Positions 1-6,649 of a stretch of DNA of 7,300 nucleotides are shown here, one piece after another. The notes beneath the pieces are model-generated. The model saw only the letters and a list, made by a program, of their open reading frames with translations. It made no database searches and was not told where the DNA came from. Origin of the DNA: Deltaproteobacteria bacterium (GTDB lineage: Bacteria; Desulfobacterota; DSM-4660; Desulfatiglandales; Desulfatiglandaceae); contig JAGHEC010000072.1 of NCBI GenBank assembly GCA_021159525.1, forward strand, positions 1 through 7,300, in the 5' to 3' direction. Positions within the stretch are counted from its first letter, which is position 1, and each line of letters begins with the position of its first letter. The translations under genes were made by a program, and so were the position numbers.

Positions 1-369
1 GAATATCTGCGGACCCTCGCGTTTATTCTGGTTATTGCCTCCCTGGTCCAGTTTGTGGAGATGTTTCTCAGAAAGAGCATTCCTGCCCTTTACTCGGGCC
101 TCGGGATCTTTCTCCCCCTCATCACCACCAACTGCGCGGTCTTGGGGGTGTGCCTCATCAACATCAAGGAGGAATACAGCTTCGTACAAACCCTGGCGGC
201 CTCTTTCAGCTATGCGGTAGGTTTCGGGTTGGCCCTGGTCCTGTTTGCGGGGGTCCGTGAGCGGATCATCCTGGCGCGGGTTCCGAGGCCGCTCCAGGAT
301 ACCTCTATCGGGCTGGTGACCGCGGGGATGCTTTCCCTTGCGTTTTTTGCATTTAAGGGGATGGTGTAG
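1..369 (+). CDS. rnfA: Rnf complex membrane subunit RnfA (3' part, 5' end outside window)
   Basis: RnfA is an integral membrane subunit of the Rnf complex, which couples electron flow from reduced ferredoxin to NAD+ with ion transport across the cytoplasmic membrane. The frame is open from base 1, so the ATG at 55 is internal; 122 codons of a family usually about 190 long are visible. Hydrophobic membrane segments dominate. The strongest signature is the conserved stretch around LITTNCAVLG, with its Cys at codon 45 of the window (bases 133-135). In RnfA/RnfE and NqrD/NqrE this Cys helps hold an intramembrane iron-sulfur cluster between the two half-inverted subunits. The end, with a positively charged loop (VRERIILARVPRP) followed by a last hydrophobic helix, is typical. 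The gene is followed 53 bases later by rnfB, matching the common order rnfCDGEAB, so rnfC, D, G and E are expected upstream. NqrE is the main alternative, but the RnfB neighbour argues against it. Confidence 0.95.
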   Translation, partial: EYLRTLAFILVIASLVQFVEMFLRKSIPALYSGLGIFLPLITTNCAVLGVCLINIKEEYSFVQTLAASFSYAVGFGLALVLFAGVRERIILARVPRPLQDTSIGLVTAGMLSLAFFAFKGMV

Positions 370-422
370 GGGATTTGAGATTTCACATTGGGTGACTCAT
401 CAGATAATCCTGGAGGAAAGCC

Positions 423-2480
423 ATGTTAGGCGGTCTTTTGGTGATGGGCGGATTGGGCGTGGCGATCGGCGTGGGTCTCGCCCTGGCCTCAAAGATATTC
501 TATGTATACATCGATCCCAAGGTCGAGGCCGTGGAAGAGGCCCTGCCGGGGGCCAACTGCGGCGGTTGCGGGTACCCGGGGTGCAGCGCCAATGCCGTGG
601 CCATAGTGGAGGGGAAATCGTCGCCCACCTCCTGCGTGGCCGGGGGCCCTGATGTGGCTGCCGAAATTGCCGGGATCATGGGTGTGGCTATTACTCTTAA
701 GGAGCCGGATGTAGCCAGGCCCGGCTGCAAATATGGGGTCCAGGACGCGGATGTCAAATACCTGTACCAGGGGATCATGGATTGCAGGGCCGCGGTCCTC
801 CTGGACGGTGGGGCCAAGGTGTGTTCTATCGGGTGCCTGGGCCTGGGAACCTGCGTACGGTCATGTCCCTTCGGGGCCCTCTCCATGGGGCCTGACAACC
901 TGCCTGTGGTGGACACGGAAAAATGTACGGGATGCGGGACCTGCGAGCGGGTCTGCCCCAAGCATATCATCACGCTTACCTCCACAACCGAGCGGATGAT
1001 CGGCGAATATGTGACCGATGAGTGCACGGCCCCCTGTCAGAGAAGCTGCCCCACCGGAATCAACATCCCGGCCTTTATCCAGGAGATCCGCAACGGCCAT
1101 TATGAGGCGGCCCTTGCCATTATCAAGGAAAAATGCCCCCTCCCCCTCATCTGCGGGTATATCTGTCCTGCCCCGTGCGAGCTGTCGTGCCGACGCAACC
1201 TGATCGATGAACCGGTGGCCATCAATTCGCTTAAGCGGTTTGTGGCCGATTACGAGATGAGGACCGGAAACCGTCTTACCCCCTTCAAGGCCCCCGGCAG
1301 CGGCGAAAAGATTGCTGTGGTGGGCGGGGGCGCGGAAGGTCTGACCCTCAGTTATTATCTGGCCAGGCTGAGTTATCAGCCCACCATCTTTGAGGCCAAG
1401 CCCCAGTTGGGGGGAATCCTCAGATATGTGATTGCTGAGGACAGGCTCCCCCGAAATGTTCTGGATCACGAGATCGCGGGCATCCTGGAGACGGGGGTGG
1501 AGGCCAGGACCAACAGGGTTATGGGACATGATTTTGACCTCCAGTCCCTGTTTGAGGAAGGGTTCGATGTGGTGGCCCTCACCAAGGGGGGATTTGACAG
1601 CAGACAGATCTTGAAGCCCGACCCGAGCGGGTATGATGCATCGGTCCCCGGGGTCTTTACCATGATGGACTTTTTGTACTCCCTCAAAAAGGGAAAAAAC
1701 GTCCAGGTCAGCCGGCGGGTGGTCATCATCCACAGCGGCCGGGAAGGCCTGGATCTGGCCAGGAAGTGCAGGGGAATCGGGGCACAGAAGGTAACCATTG
1801 TTTCCCCCCTGGCCTGCGACGAGCTTCCTGTTGAACTGCAAGACCTAAAGCGGCTGGCTCAAGAGGGGATCGTGGTCAGGCCGTCCACTGTGGTTATCTC
1901 TCTTTACGGGGTTTCCCGGAGGCTGGTGAGGGTGGCCCTGGAGGAAACAGTGCCCGCAGGCGAGCCCCCTGCGGAAGGACAGACCATCCGTGCGGATACA
2001 CTGATCCTTCCTGCGGGCCGGCTCCCGGAATTCGTATTTGTCCGCTCCTTGGAAGAAACAGAGCCAGATTCGGGGGAAATCGCCTGGAAGACCATTGAGA
2101 CCTTCCGGACCTTTCCCGGCGGGCCTAACGGCATATGCACGCCCCCTGAGCCGGGACGGATCAGCGATTCTTCTGCAGTGGTCAAGTCGCTCCTGTCAGG
2201 TCGAAGACTCACCCGGGCTATTCACCGCTATCTAACTACGGGCGCCATCCCGCCCATTGAGCATCTGGCCTGCGAGGCAGAGGCGGTTCCGGATGTTGCG
2301 GAGATCCATGATGTGGCGCCGTCTGAAAGACAACGACCGGCTGTCCTGGATGTGGCGGGAGACAGCAAGAAGGCCTGGATATTTCCCAGCGAATACCCCG
2401 GCCTGGACGAGGCCGCTGCGAGAGAGGAGGCGGAGCGGTGTCTGACCTGCGGCCTCATATGCTATCGAAGGCAAACATAG
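423..2480 (+). CDS. rnfB: RnfB fused to a GltD/NfnB-like flavoprotein module (685 aa)
   Basis: RnfB takes electrons from ferredoxin and passes them into the Rnf complex. Residues 1-30 form a hydrophobic membrane anchor. C46, C49, C54 and C71 form the RnfB/[4Fe-4S] motif (CxxCxxxxC...C). C102 and C121 are extra cysteines of the long RnfB type. C134, C138, C144 and C148, then C168, C171, C174 and C178, form a ferredoxin-like region. Residues about 195-285 match the iron-sulfur N-domain of GltD, NfnB and dihydropyrimidine dehydrogenase (C201, C205, C209, then C244, C248, C252, C256). Residues 296-685 resemble the following FAD/NAD(P) domains: GGGAEG at 301-306, GG...RLP near 335-350, and the C-terminal CLTCG. 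Other expected motifs are worn: HSGREG at 437-442 replaces GGGxxA, and the late FAD-binding GGD is absent near 576-578. RnfB alone is usually 190-330 residues, so this is a genuine fusion in one uninterrupted frame. The start is supported by GGAGG at 412-416, six bases before ATG. Confidence 0.93.
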   Translation: MLGGLLVMGGLGVAIGVGLALASKIFYVYIDPKVEAVEEALPGANCGGCGYPGCSANAVAIVEGKSSPTSCVAGGPDVAAEIAGIMGVAITLKEPDVARPGCKYGVQDADVKYLYQGIMDCRAAVLLDGGAKVCSIGCLGLGTCVRSCPFGALSMGPDNLPVVDTEKCTGCGTCERVCPKHIITLTSTTERMIGEYVTDECTAPCQRSCPTGINIPAFIQEIRNGHYEAALAIIKEKCPLPLICGYICPAPCELSCRRNLIDEPVAINSLKRFVADYEMRTGNRLTPFKAPGSGEKIAVVGGGAEGLTLSYYLARLSYQPTIFEAKPQLGGILRYVIAEDRLPRNVLDHEIAGILETGVEARTNRVMGHDFDLQSLFEEGFDVVALTKGGFDSRQILKPDPSGYDASVPGVFTMMDFLYSLKKGKNVQVSRRVVIIHSGREGLDLARKCRGIGAQKVTIVSPLACDELPVELQDLKRLAQEGIVVRPSTVVISLYGVSRRLVRVALEETVPAGEPPAEGQTIRADTLILPAGRLPEFVFVRSLEETEPDSGEIAWKTIETFRTFPGGPNGICTPPEPGRISDSSAVVKSLLSGRRLTRAIHRYLTTGAIPPIEHLACEAEAVPDVAEIHDVAPSERQRPAVLDVAGDSKKAWIFPSEYPGLDEAAAREEAERCLTCGLICYRRQT

Positions 2481-2507
2481 GATTGGGGGATTGGGGGTTG
2501 AGGAAAG

Positions 2508-5420
2508 ATGCCTGAAAACATTATCACCATTGACGGACGTCAATTGACCTTTCAAGAGGAAGAGACCATCCTGGAGGTCGCGAGAAAAAACGGGATCTTC
2601 ATTCCCACCCTCTGCCATATCAAGGGGGCCCGGCCTACCGGGGCGTGCAGGATATGCGTGGTGGAGGTGAAGGGGGCGCGCACGCTGCTCCCTGCCTGCG
2701 CTACCCCCGCAGCCCCCAACATGGTGGTTTACACCCATTCACCCATGGTGATTGAGGCCAGAAAGACCGTCATCGCCCTTTTGCTTCAATCGGGAAACCA
2801 CAATTGCGCCATTGCCACCAATCGCTCCCAGGACTGGACATCGTTTCAGGAAAGAGTAGCCGAATACGACCAGAGCGGTGATCTTTGCCCGGCCCACAGC
2901 GCTTGCAACCTGCAGGCCTATGCCTACCGATACCAGGTGGATACGTCAGATTTCGTGAGGGCCAGCACCGAATATCCCATGGAAATGGCAAGCCCTTTAA
3001 TTGTCAGGGATTTTTCCCGATGCATCTTGTGCGGCCGGTGCGTGGAGGCCTGTAACACCATTCAGGTCAACAATGCCATAGCCCATGGATTCAGGGGGAC
3101 CAGGGCCAAGATCGTGGCTATGGGGGATGACAATCTTCAGCGATCGGATTGTGTTTTCTGCGGGGAGTGCATCCAGGCATGCCCGGTGGCCGCGCTGGTT
3201 GAAACCAAGAGCCGGTACAAGATACGGCCCTGGGAGGCCCGCCATGTGCGTACCACCTGCCATTACTGCGGGGTGGGATGTCAGCTGGACCTGCACATCA
3301 AGGATGACAAGATCATGAAGGTTACGGGCGTTGAGGACGCTGAGCCCAACCGGGGGAGTCTCTGCGTCAAGGGCCGATTCGGCTATGATTTCGTGCAGAG
3401 TCCCGACCGCTTGACCGTGCCCATGATCCGGGAGGATGGGAGGCTCAGGGATGCCTCGTGGCACGAGGCCCTCGACCTGGTGGCATCCAAAATACGGGAG
3501 ATCAGCGACTCGGACGGCCCGGATGCAGTTGCCGGCATCTGTTCGGCAAAGTCCACCAATGAGGCCCTCTACCTGATGCAAAAGTTGTTTCGCACGGGGA
3601 TCGGGACCAACAATCTGGCCTCTCCCTTTGCTGCGTCCGGTCTCAACAATCCCATTGCCGAACTGGAAAAGGCCCCGTGTATATTTCTCATCGGTTCGGA
3701 CGTTACCGAGGAAAACCCGGTCGCAGGCACCTTTGTCAAACGGGCGGCCAAGAGCGGCAAGAAATTGATTGTGGCCGATTCCCGGCCCACCAAGATCGCC
3801 TCCTTTGCCACGCTCCCCTTGTTGTTGAGGGAAGGCTCGGAGTCGGTTTTGGTAAACGGTATTATCCAGGGCCTTGTCAGCCGCGGTCGTCAGGCCGGGG
3901 ACAGCATTCGCGAGATCGCAGCCAGCTATTCCATGGACAAGGTGGTGGAGGCCACCGGCCTTTCAGAGGACCGGATCAACAAGGCCATTGATCTTCTGAA
4001 CACGAATGAGCCGGCCATGCTGGTCTATGGGTCGCGGGTGGCCTCTTTTGCCAGGACCTTTGTCCGGCTTCAGGAGACCCTGGGCAACTTGGGAGTAGAA
4101 TGCGGCGGGGTCAATTACCTGGGGGATCTCAACAATTCTCAGGGGGCCTGCGATATGGGGTTTCTCCCTGCTTTTCTGCCGGGATACCGGTCGGTGGAGG
4201 ACCCAAAGGCGCGCAATTCCTTTGAACAGGCCTGGGGAACCGCCCTCCCTGAAAAACCGGGCCTGACTTTTCCTCAGATGGTGCGGAATATGGCCCTGGG
4301 GCCGAGTGAGGGGGAAAAAAGGATCCGCCTCCTCTACTGCGTGGGCGAGAATTTGGCCATTGCCCGGCCTGCCATGCCCGACATTGCCGCGGCCCTGGAA
4401 GCGGTCGATTTCCTGGTGGTGCAGGATATCTTGAACAATGAAACGCTCCAGCATGCGGACGTGGTCCTGCCGGCAGCGGCCTGGTCGGAAGAAACGGGTA
4501 CCTATACAAACTGCGAACGACGGGTCAGCCTCATGCGGCGGGCCGTGCCGAGTCCGGGCGAGGCAAAGCCCGAGGCCTGGATCCTGACCCAACTGGCCAA
4601 TCGACTTGGACTTGACTGGGAAATTGAAACCAGCCAGGGCATCTGGGAAAATGAAATCGTCCAACTCGTGCCTTTCTTGAAGGGAATTACCTATGACCGC
4701 CTGGAGAAGGGGGGGATCTGCTGGCCCCTACCCGATCCCCGGTCTCTGGGAATCACCGGTTTTGCGGATGTGCGATCGCCTCTGCGCCGGCCGGGATGGA
4801 CATCCTTCAACTACCACCACCGCACCCTCCTGGAACAGTGCGAAGGTCTGCTCGAATCGATCCCGCGCACCAAGTTCACGCCGGAATATGAGCCGCCCGG
4901 AGAACCGGAAGAGGTCAGGGCCAAGTTCATCCAGCTCCTGGAAGAAGAAGGAAAGCCCGAGGCCAAAGAAGAGATTGATGCGATCCTGGCCGAATACAAG
5001 GACCACAGGGGAGGGCTTATCCCGGTTTTGCAGCAGGTCCAGGGGATTCTGGGCTTTCTCCCCATCAGCGTCCAGCACTATATCGCCCTGGGGCTGGGGA
5101 TTCCTTCGTCCGATGTCTTTGGCGTGGTGTCGTTCTATTCGTTTTTTACAATGGTGCCCCGGGGGAGACATATCATCCGGATCTGTCTGGGAACAGCCTG
5201 CTTTGTCAAGGGCTCGGGGAAACTCCTGGACATCCTACAGCGCCATCTCAAGGTGGATGTTGGCCAGACCACCGAGGACAGGGAATACTCGCTCGATGTG
5301 GTCCGGTGCGTGGGGGCCTGCGGCCTGGCCCCGGTCATGGTCCTTGACGATGAGACCCACGGGCAGATGGATCCATCGCGGATCATTGACGTGGTCGAGT
5401 CGGTGAGGGGGACGGCGTAG
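2508..5420 (+). CDS. NuoG/FdhA-like iron-sulfur and degenerate molybdopterin protein fused to NuoE/HndA (970 aa)
   Basis: This is a cytoplasmic multi-cluster electron-transfer protein. Domains in order: a [2Fe-2S] domain with C36, C47, C50, C64; a His-Cys [4Fe-4S] motif with H98, C100, C127, C133; two [4Fe-4S] motifs (C172, C175, C178, C182 and C215, C218, C221, C225); then the molybdopterin-oxidoreductase [4Fe-4S] motif C251, C254, C258, C286 followed by VKGRF. The fold continues with recognisable blocks (GSDVTEENPV; ADVVLPAAA near 650; TNCERR). The catalytic Cys/Sec-His segment expected after IGTNN (365-369) is missing, and the MGD-binding C-domain is absent. From about residue 802 to the end is a complete NuoE/HndA thioredoxin-fold domain, with C893, C898, C934 and C938 holding [2Fe-2S]. 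It is therefore probably not a formate dehydrogenase, although automatic annotation may call it one. It likely carries electrons between NAD(H) flavin, ferredoxin and a partner. AGGA at 2501-2504 precedes the ATG closely. No internal TGA exists, so selenocysteine is excluded. Confidence 0.88.
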   Translation: MPENIITIDGRQLTFQEEETILEVARKNGIFIPTLCHIKGARPTGACRICVVEVKGARTLLPACATPAAPNMVVYTHSPMVIEARKTVIALLLQSGNHNCAIATNRSQDWTSFQERVAEYDQSGDLCPAHSACNLQAYAYRYQVDTSDFVRASTEYPMEMASPLIVRDFSRCILCGRCVEACNTIQVNNAIAHGFRGTRAKIVAMGDDNLQRSDCVFCGECIQACPVAALVETKSRYKIRPWEARHVRTTCHYCGVGCQLDLHIKDDKIMKVTGVEDAEPNRGSLCVKGRFGYDFVQSPDRLTVPMIREDGRLRDASWHEALDLVASKIREISDSDGPDAVAGICSAKSTNEALYLMQKLFRTGIGTNNLASPFAASGLNNPIAELEKAPCIFLIGSDVTEENPVAGTFVKRAAKSGKKLIVADSRPTKIASFATLPLLLREGSESVLVNGIIQGLVSRGRQAGDSIREIAASYSMDKVVEATGLSEDRINKAIDLLNTNEPAMLVYGSRVASFARTFVRLQETLGNLGVECGGVNYLGDLNNSQGACDMGFLPAFLPGYRSVEDPKARNSFEQAWGTALPEKPGLTFPQMVRNMALGPSEGEKRIRLLYCVGENLAIARPAMPDIAAALEAVDFLVVQDILNNETLQHADVVLPAAAWSEETGTYTNCERRVSLMRRAVPSPGEAKPEAWILTQLANRLGLDWEIETSQGIWENEIVQLVPFLKGITYDRLEKGGICWPLPDPRSLGITGFADVRSPLRRPGWTSFNYHHRTLLEQCEGLLESIPRTKFTPEYEPPGEPEEVRAKFIQLLEEEGKPEAKEEIDAILAEYKDHRGGLIPVLQQVQGILGFLPISVQHYIALGLGIPSSDVFGVVSFYSFFTMVPRGRHIIRICLGTACFVKGSGKLLDILQRHLKVDVGQTTEDREYSLDVVRCVGACGLAPVMVLDDETHGQMDPSRIIDVVESVRGTA

Positions 5421-5443
5421 GGGCAAGGCCCAAGGGGTGGATC

Positions 5444-5785
5444 ATGAGATTGAAAGAGGTCGTGAACAGGCTTGATTTGACGGTCAAAAGCGGGGCCGGT
5501 CTCTTGGACCGGGAGATAACCGGGGGATATGTAAGCGATCTCATGAGCGATGTGATGGCCAATGCCCGGGAAGGGGTCCTGTGGGTGACGCTCCAGATCC
5601 ACCCCAATATTGTGGCCGTAGCGGTTATGAAATCCCTGGCCGGGATTGTCCTGGTCAACGGACGGGAACCGGAAAAAGCCACTGTTGAGAAGGCAAGGGC
5701 AGGGGAGATTCCGATCATGGTCACGGACCTGCCGGCCTTTGAACTGGCAGGGAAGCTCTTTGCATTAGGCATTTCGGGAAGGTGA
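5444..5785 (+). CDS. DRTGG domain protein (113 aa)
   Basis: This is a small soluble protein consisting almost entirely of one DRTGG domain, the fold also seen in the N-terminal part of some phosphotransacetylases and near HPr kinase or CBS domains. Family hallmarks visible are the EITGGYVSDLMSDVMANA block (residues 24-41), WVTLQIHPNIVAVAV, a glycine in the IVLVNG strand and a closing block like FELAGKLFALGISGR. The length fits stand-alone members. The function of stand-alone DRTGG proteins is not established; a ligand-sensing or regulatory role is often assumed. AAGGGG at 5432-5437 lies six bases before the ATG, and the gene starts 23 bases after the fusion gene and ends one base before the PHP gene, so co-translation with both is likely. 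As I recall, similar DRTGG-PHP-ATPase trios sit next to Hnd/Hyd-type NAD-linked hydrogenase genes in other anaerobes, which suggests an accessory role for the redox complex. Confidence 0.85.
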   Translation: MRLKEVVNRLDLTVKSGAGLLDREITGGYVSDLMSDVMANAREGVLWVTLQIHPNIVAVAVMKSLAGIVLVNGREPEKATVEKARAGEIPIMVTDLPAFELAGKLFALGISGR

Positions 5786-5786
5786 C

Positions 5787-6572
5787 GTGTGCCGACAGGT
5801 TGAAGGCACCGCTGGGGAGGCCGGGAACAGATCCTTGGGCGTGCGGGTGGCAGATCTTCATATCCATACGTGCCTTTCGCCCTGCGCCACCCTCGATATG
5901 ACGCCCCGCAATATCGTTAGACAGGCCCGTAAAAAGGGGCTGGACATTATAGCGGTCACGGATCACAACAGCGCGGAAAACACGGGTGCGGTCATGGCAG
6001 CCGCAAGAGAGGCAAATCTGGCCGTCATTCCGGGCATGGAGATCACGACCTTTGAAGAGGTGCATATCGTGGGGCTCTTTGAGGATACAGGGGCTGCCCT
6101 GGCCATGCAGGCCCTGGTCTATGACAGGCTCCAGCCGGGCGAAAATGACGAGGGCCTCTTTGGCATGCAGGTGATTGCCAATGCCCTGGACGAGGTGGAG
6201 GGCATGAACCCGCGGCTCCTGATTGCCGCGGTCCGCATGGGCGTGGAAGAGACCGTGGAGGCCATCCATCGACTCAAGGGCATAGCGGTGGCGGCCCATA
6301 TTGACCGCGAGGCCTTTGGCATCCTGGGTCAGTTAGGCTTTATCCCCAGGGGTCTGGATCTGGATGCCCTGGAGATATCGAGGCGCATGACCCTGAGACA
6401 AGGCCGGAGCTTGTATAAGGAACTAAAGACATATCCATTCATTACCTCATCAGACGCCCACGATCTCGGGGAGATCGGGACCAGCCCGACCATTTTCCGG
6501 GTGGCAGGGCCTCAACTGTCGGAATTGAAACAGGCGCTCAAGGGGATTGGAGGACGCAGGATTGAATATTGA
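5787..6572 (+). CDS. PHP-domain metal-dependent phosphoesterase-like protein (261 aa)
   Basis: This is a PHP-domain protein, a metal-dependent hydrolase family that includes histidinol phosphatase, the polymerase PHP domain and TrpH-type nucleotide phosphoesterases. All main metal-ligand motifs are visible: DLHIHT (H25, H27), TDHN (D59, H60), GMEITT (E85), VHIVG (H93), AAHID (H171) and SSDAH (D223, H225). An intact catalytic site is therefore expected, although the substrate is unknown. The start chosen is GTG at 5787, one base after the previous stop, with GGAAGG at 5777-5782 in good position. A second GTG at 5841 (residue 19), just before RVADLHIHT, would give a protein starting like most PHP proteins, and the first 18 residues show no homology I recognise. 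Either start is possible. The tight link to the DRTGG gene and the downstream ATPase suggests a conserved accessory or regulatory set for the iron-sulfur redox complex rather than histidine biosynthesis, for which no neighbour speaks. Confidence 0.88.
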   Translation: MCRQVEGTAGEAGNRSLGVRVADLHIHTCLSPCATLDMTPRNIVRQARKKGLDIIAVTDHNSAENTGAVMAAAREANLAVIPGMEITTFEEVHIVGLFEDTGAALAMQALVYDRLQPGENDEGLFGMQVIANALDEVEGMNPRLLIAAVRMGVEETVEAIHRLKGIAVAAHIDREAFGILGQLGFIPRGLDLDALEISRRMTLRQGRSLYKELKTYPFITSSDAHDLGEIGTSPTIFRVAGPQLSELKQALKGIGGRRIEY

Positions 6573-6608
6573 TGGATCCTGGAGGTTAAGGGTTCAAGGA
6601 TCGATCGC

Positions 6609-6624
6609 GGAATTTTCTAATTCC
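6609..6624. repeat. 6-base inverted repeat with TTCT loop
   Basis: GGAATT and AATTCC pair perfectly around a four-base loop. The stem is AT-rich with two G-C pairs at its base, so it would be weak as an RNA hairpin. It may equally be a protein-binding half-site pair. Confidence 0.5.
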
Positions 6625-6634
6625 TGAATTTCAG
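6624..6634. repeat. Odd-length palindrome CTGAATTTCAG
   Basis: CTGAA and TTCAG are perfect inverted halves separated by one T. It abuts the preceding inverted repeat and lies just upstream of the -10-like hexamer, at a place where an operator could act. Eleven-base palindromes do occur by chance, so this is suggestive only. Confidence 0.4.
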
Positions 6635-6649
6635 AATACATAATCCCAT

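Larger units (their letters stand above)
6573..6649 (+). promoter_or_regulatory. Intergenic region with inverted repeats and a possible internal promoter
   Basis: This is the longest gap in the window, and its second half is clearly more AT-rich than its surroundings. It holds a perfect 6-base inverted repeat, GGAATT (6609-6614) and AATTCC (6619-6624) around TTCT, followed directly by CTGAATTTCAG (6624-6634), a 5+5 inverted repeat around one base. CATAAT at 6639-6644 differs by one base from the consensus -10 box, but I see no convincing -35 box. A good ribosome-binding sequence, GGAGGT at 6581-6586, has no start codon at a suitable distance. The region could be an operator or promoter for the ATPase gene or a weak RNA hairpin. 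No T-run follows, so it is not a clear terminator. Function is inference. Confidence 0.4.

Noticed and set aside
338..652. Plus-strand frame of 104 codons bridging rnfA and rnfB
   Set aside because: It overlaps both real genes in another frame, is rich in Arg and Gly as expected for a shadow of GC-rich coding sequence, and has no motif.
861..1841. Long open frame on the minus strand (326 codons) opposite rnfB
   Set aside because: It has no recognisable domain, lies wholly opposite a gene with clear family motifs, and is explained by the GC-rich codon pattern of the sense strand.
2482..2497. Tandem direct repeat of ATTGGGGG (two copies) just before the 970-residue gene
   Set aside because: Only two short copies exist. 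Two G-runs are too few for a G-quadruplex, and nothing ties it to a function; probably chance or slippage.
3963..4664. Minus-strand open frame (233 codons) opposite the molybdopterin-like region
   Set aside because: It has no family motifs and sits opposite conserved sense-strand blocks such as ADVVLPAAA; it is a shadow frame.
2508..5420. Annotation as catalytic formate dehydrogenase, possibly with selenocysteine
   Set aside because: There is no in-frame TGA, no Cys or Sec at the active-site position, and no MGD-binding C-domain; only the fold and the iron-sulfur clusters are shared.
6572..6589. Tiny frame ATG-GAT-CCT-GGA-GGT-TAA overlapping the PHP stop
   Set aside because: Five codons only and no ribosome binding site; most likely chance, although TGATG overlaps can allow restart of translation.
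6609..6624. Inverted repeat read as a rho-independent terminator
   Set aside because: The stem is short and AT-rich and no run of T follows, so termination is not supported.
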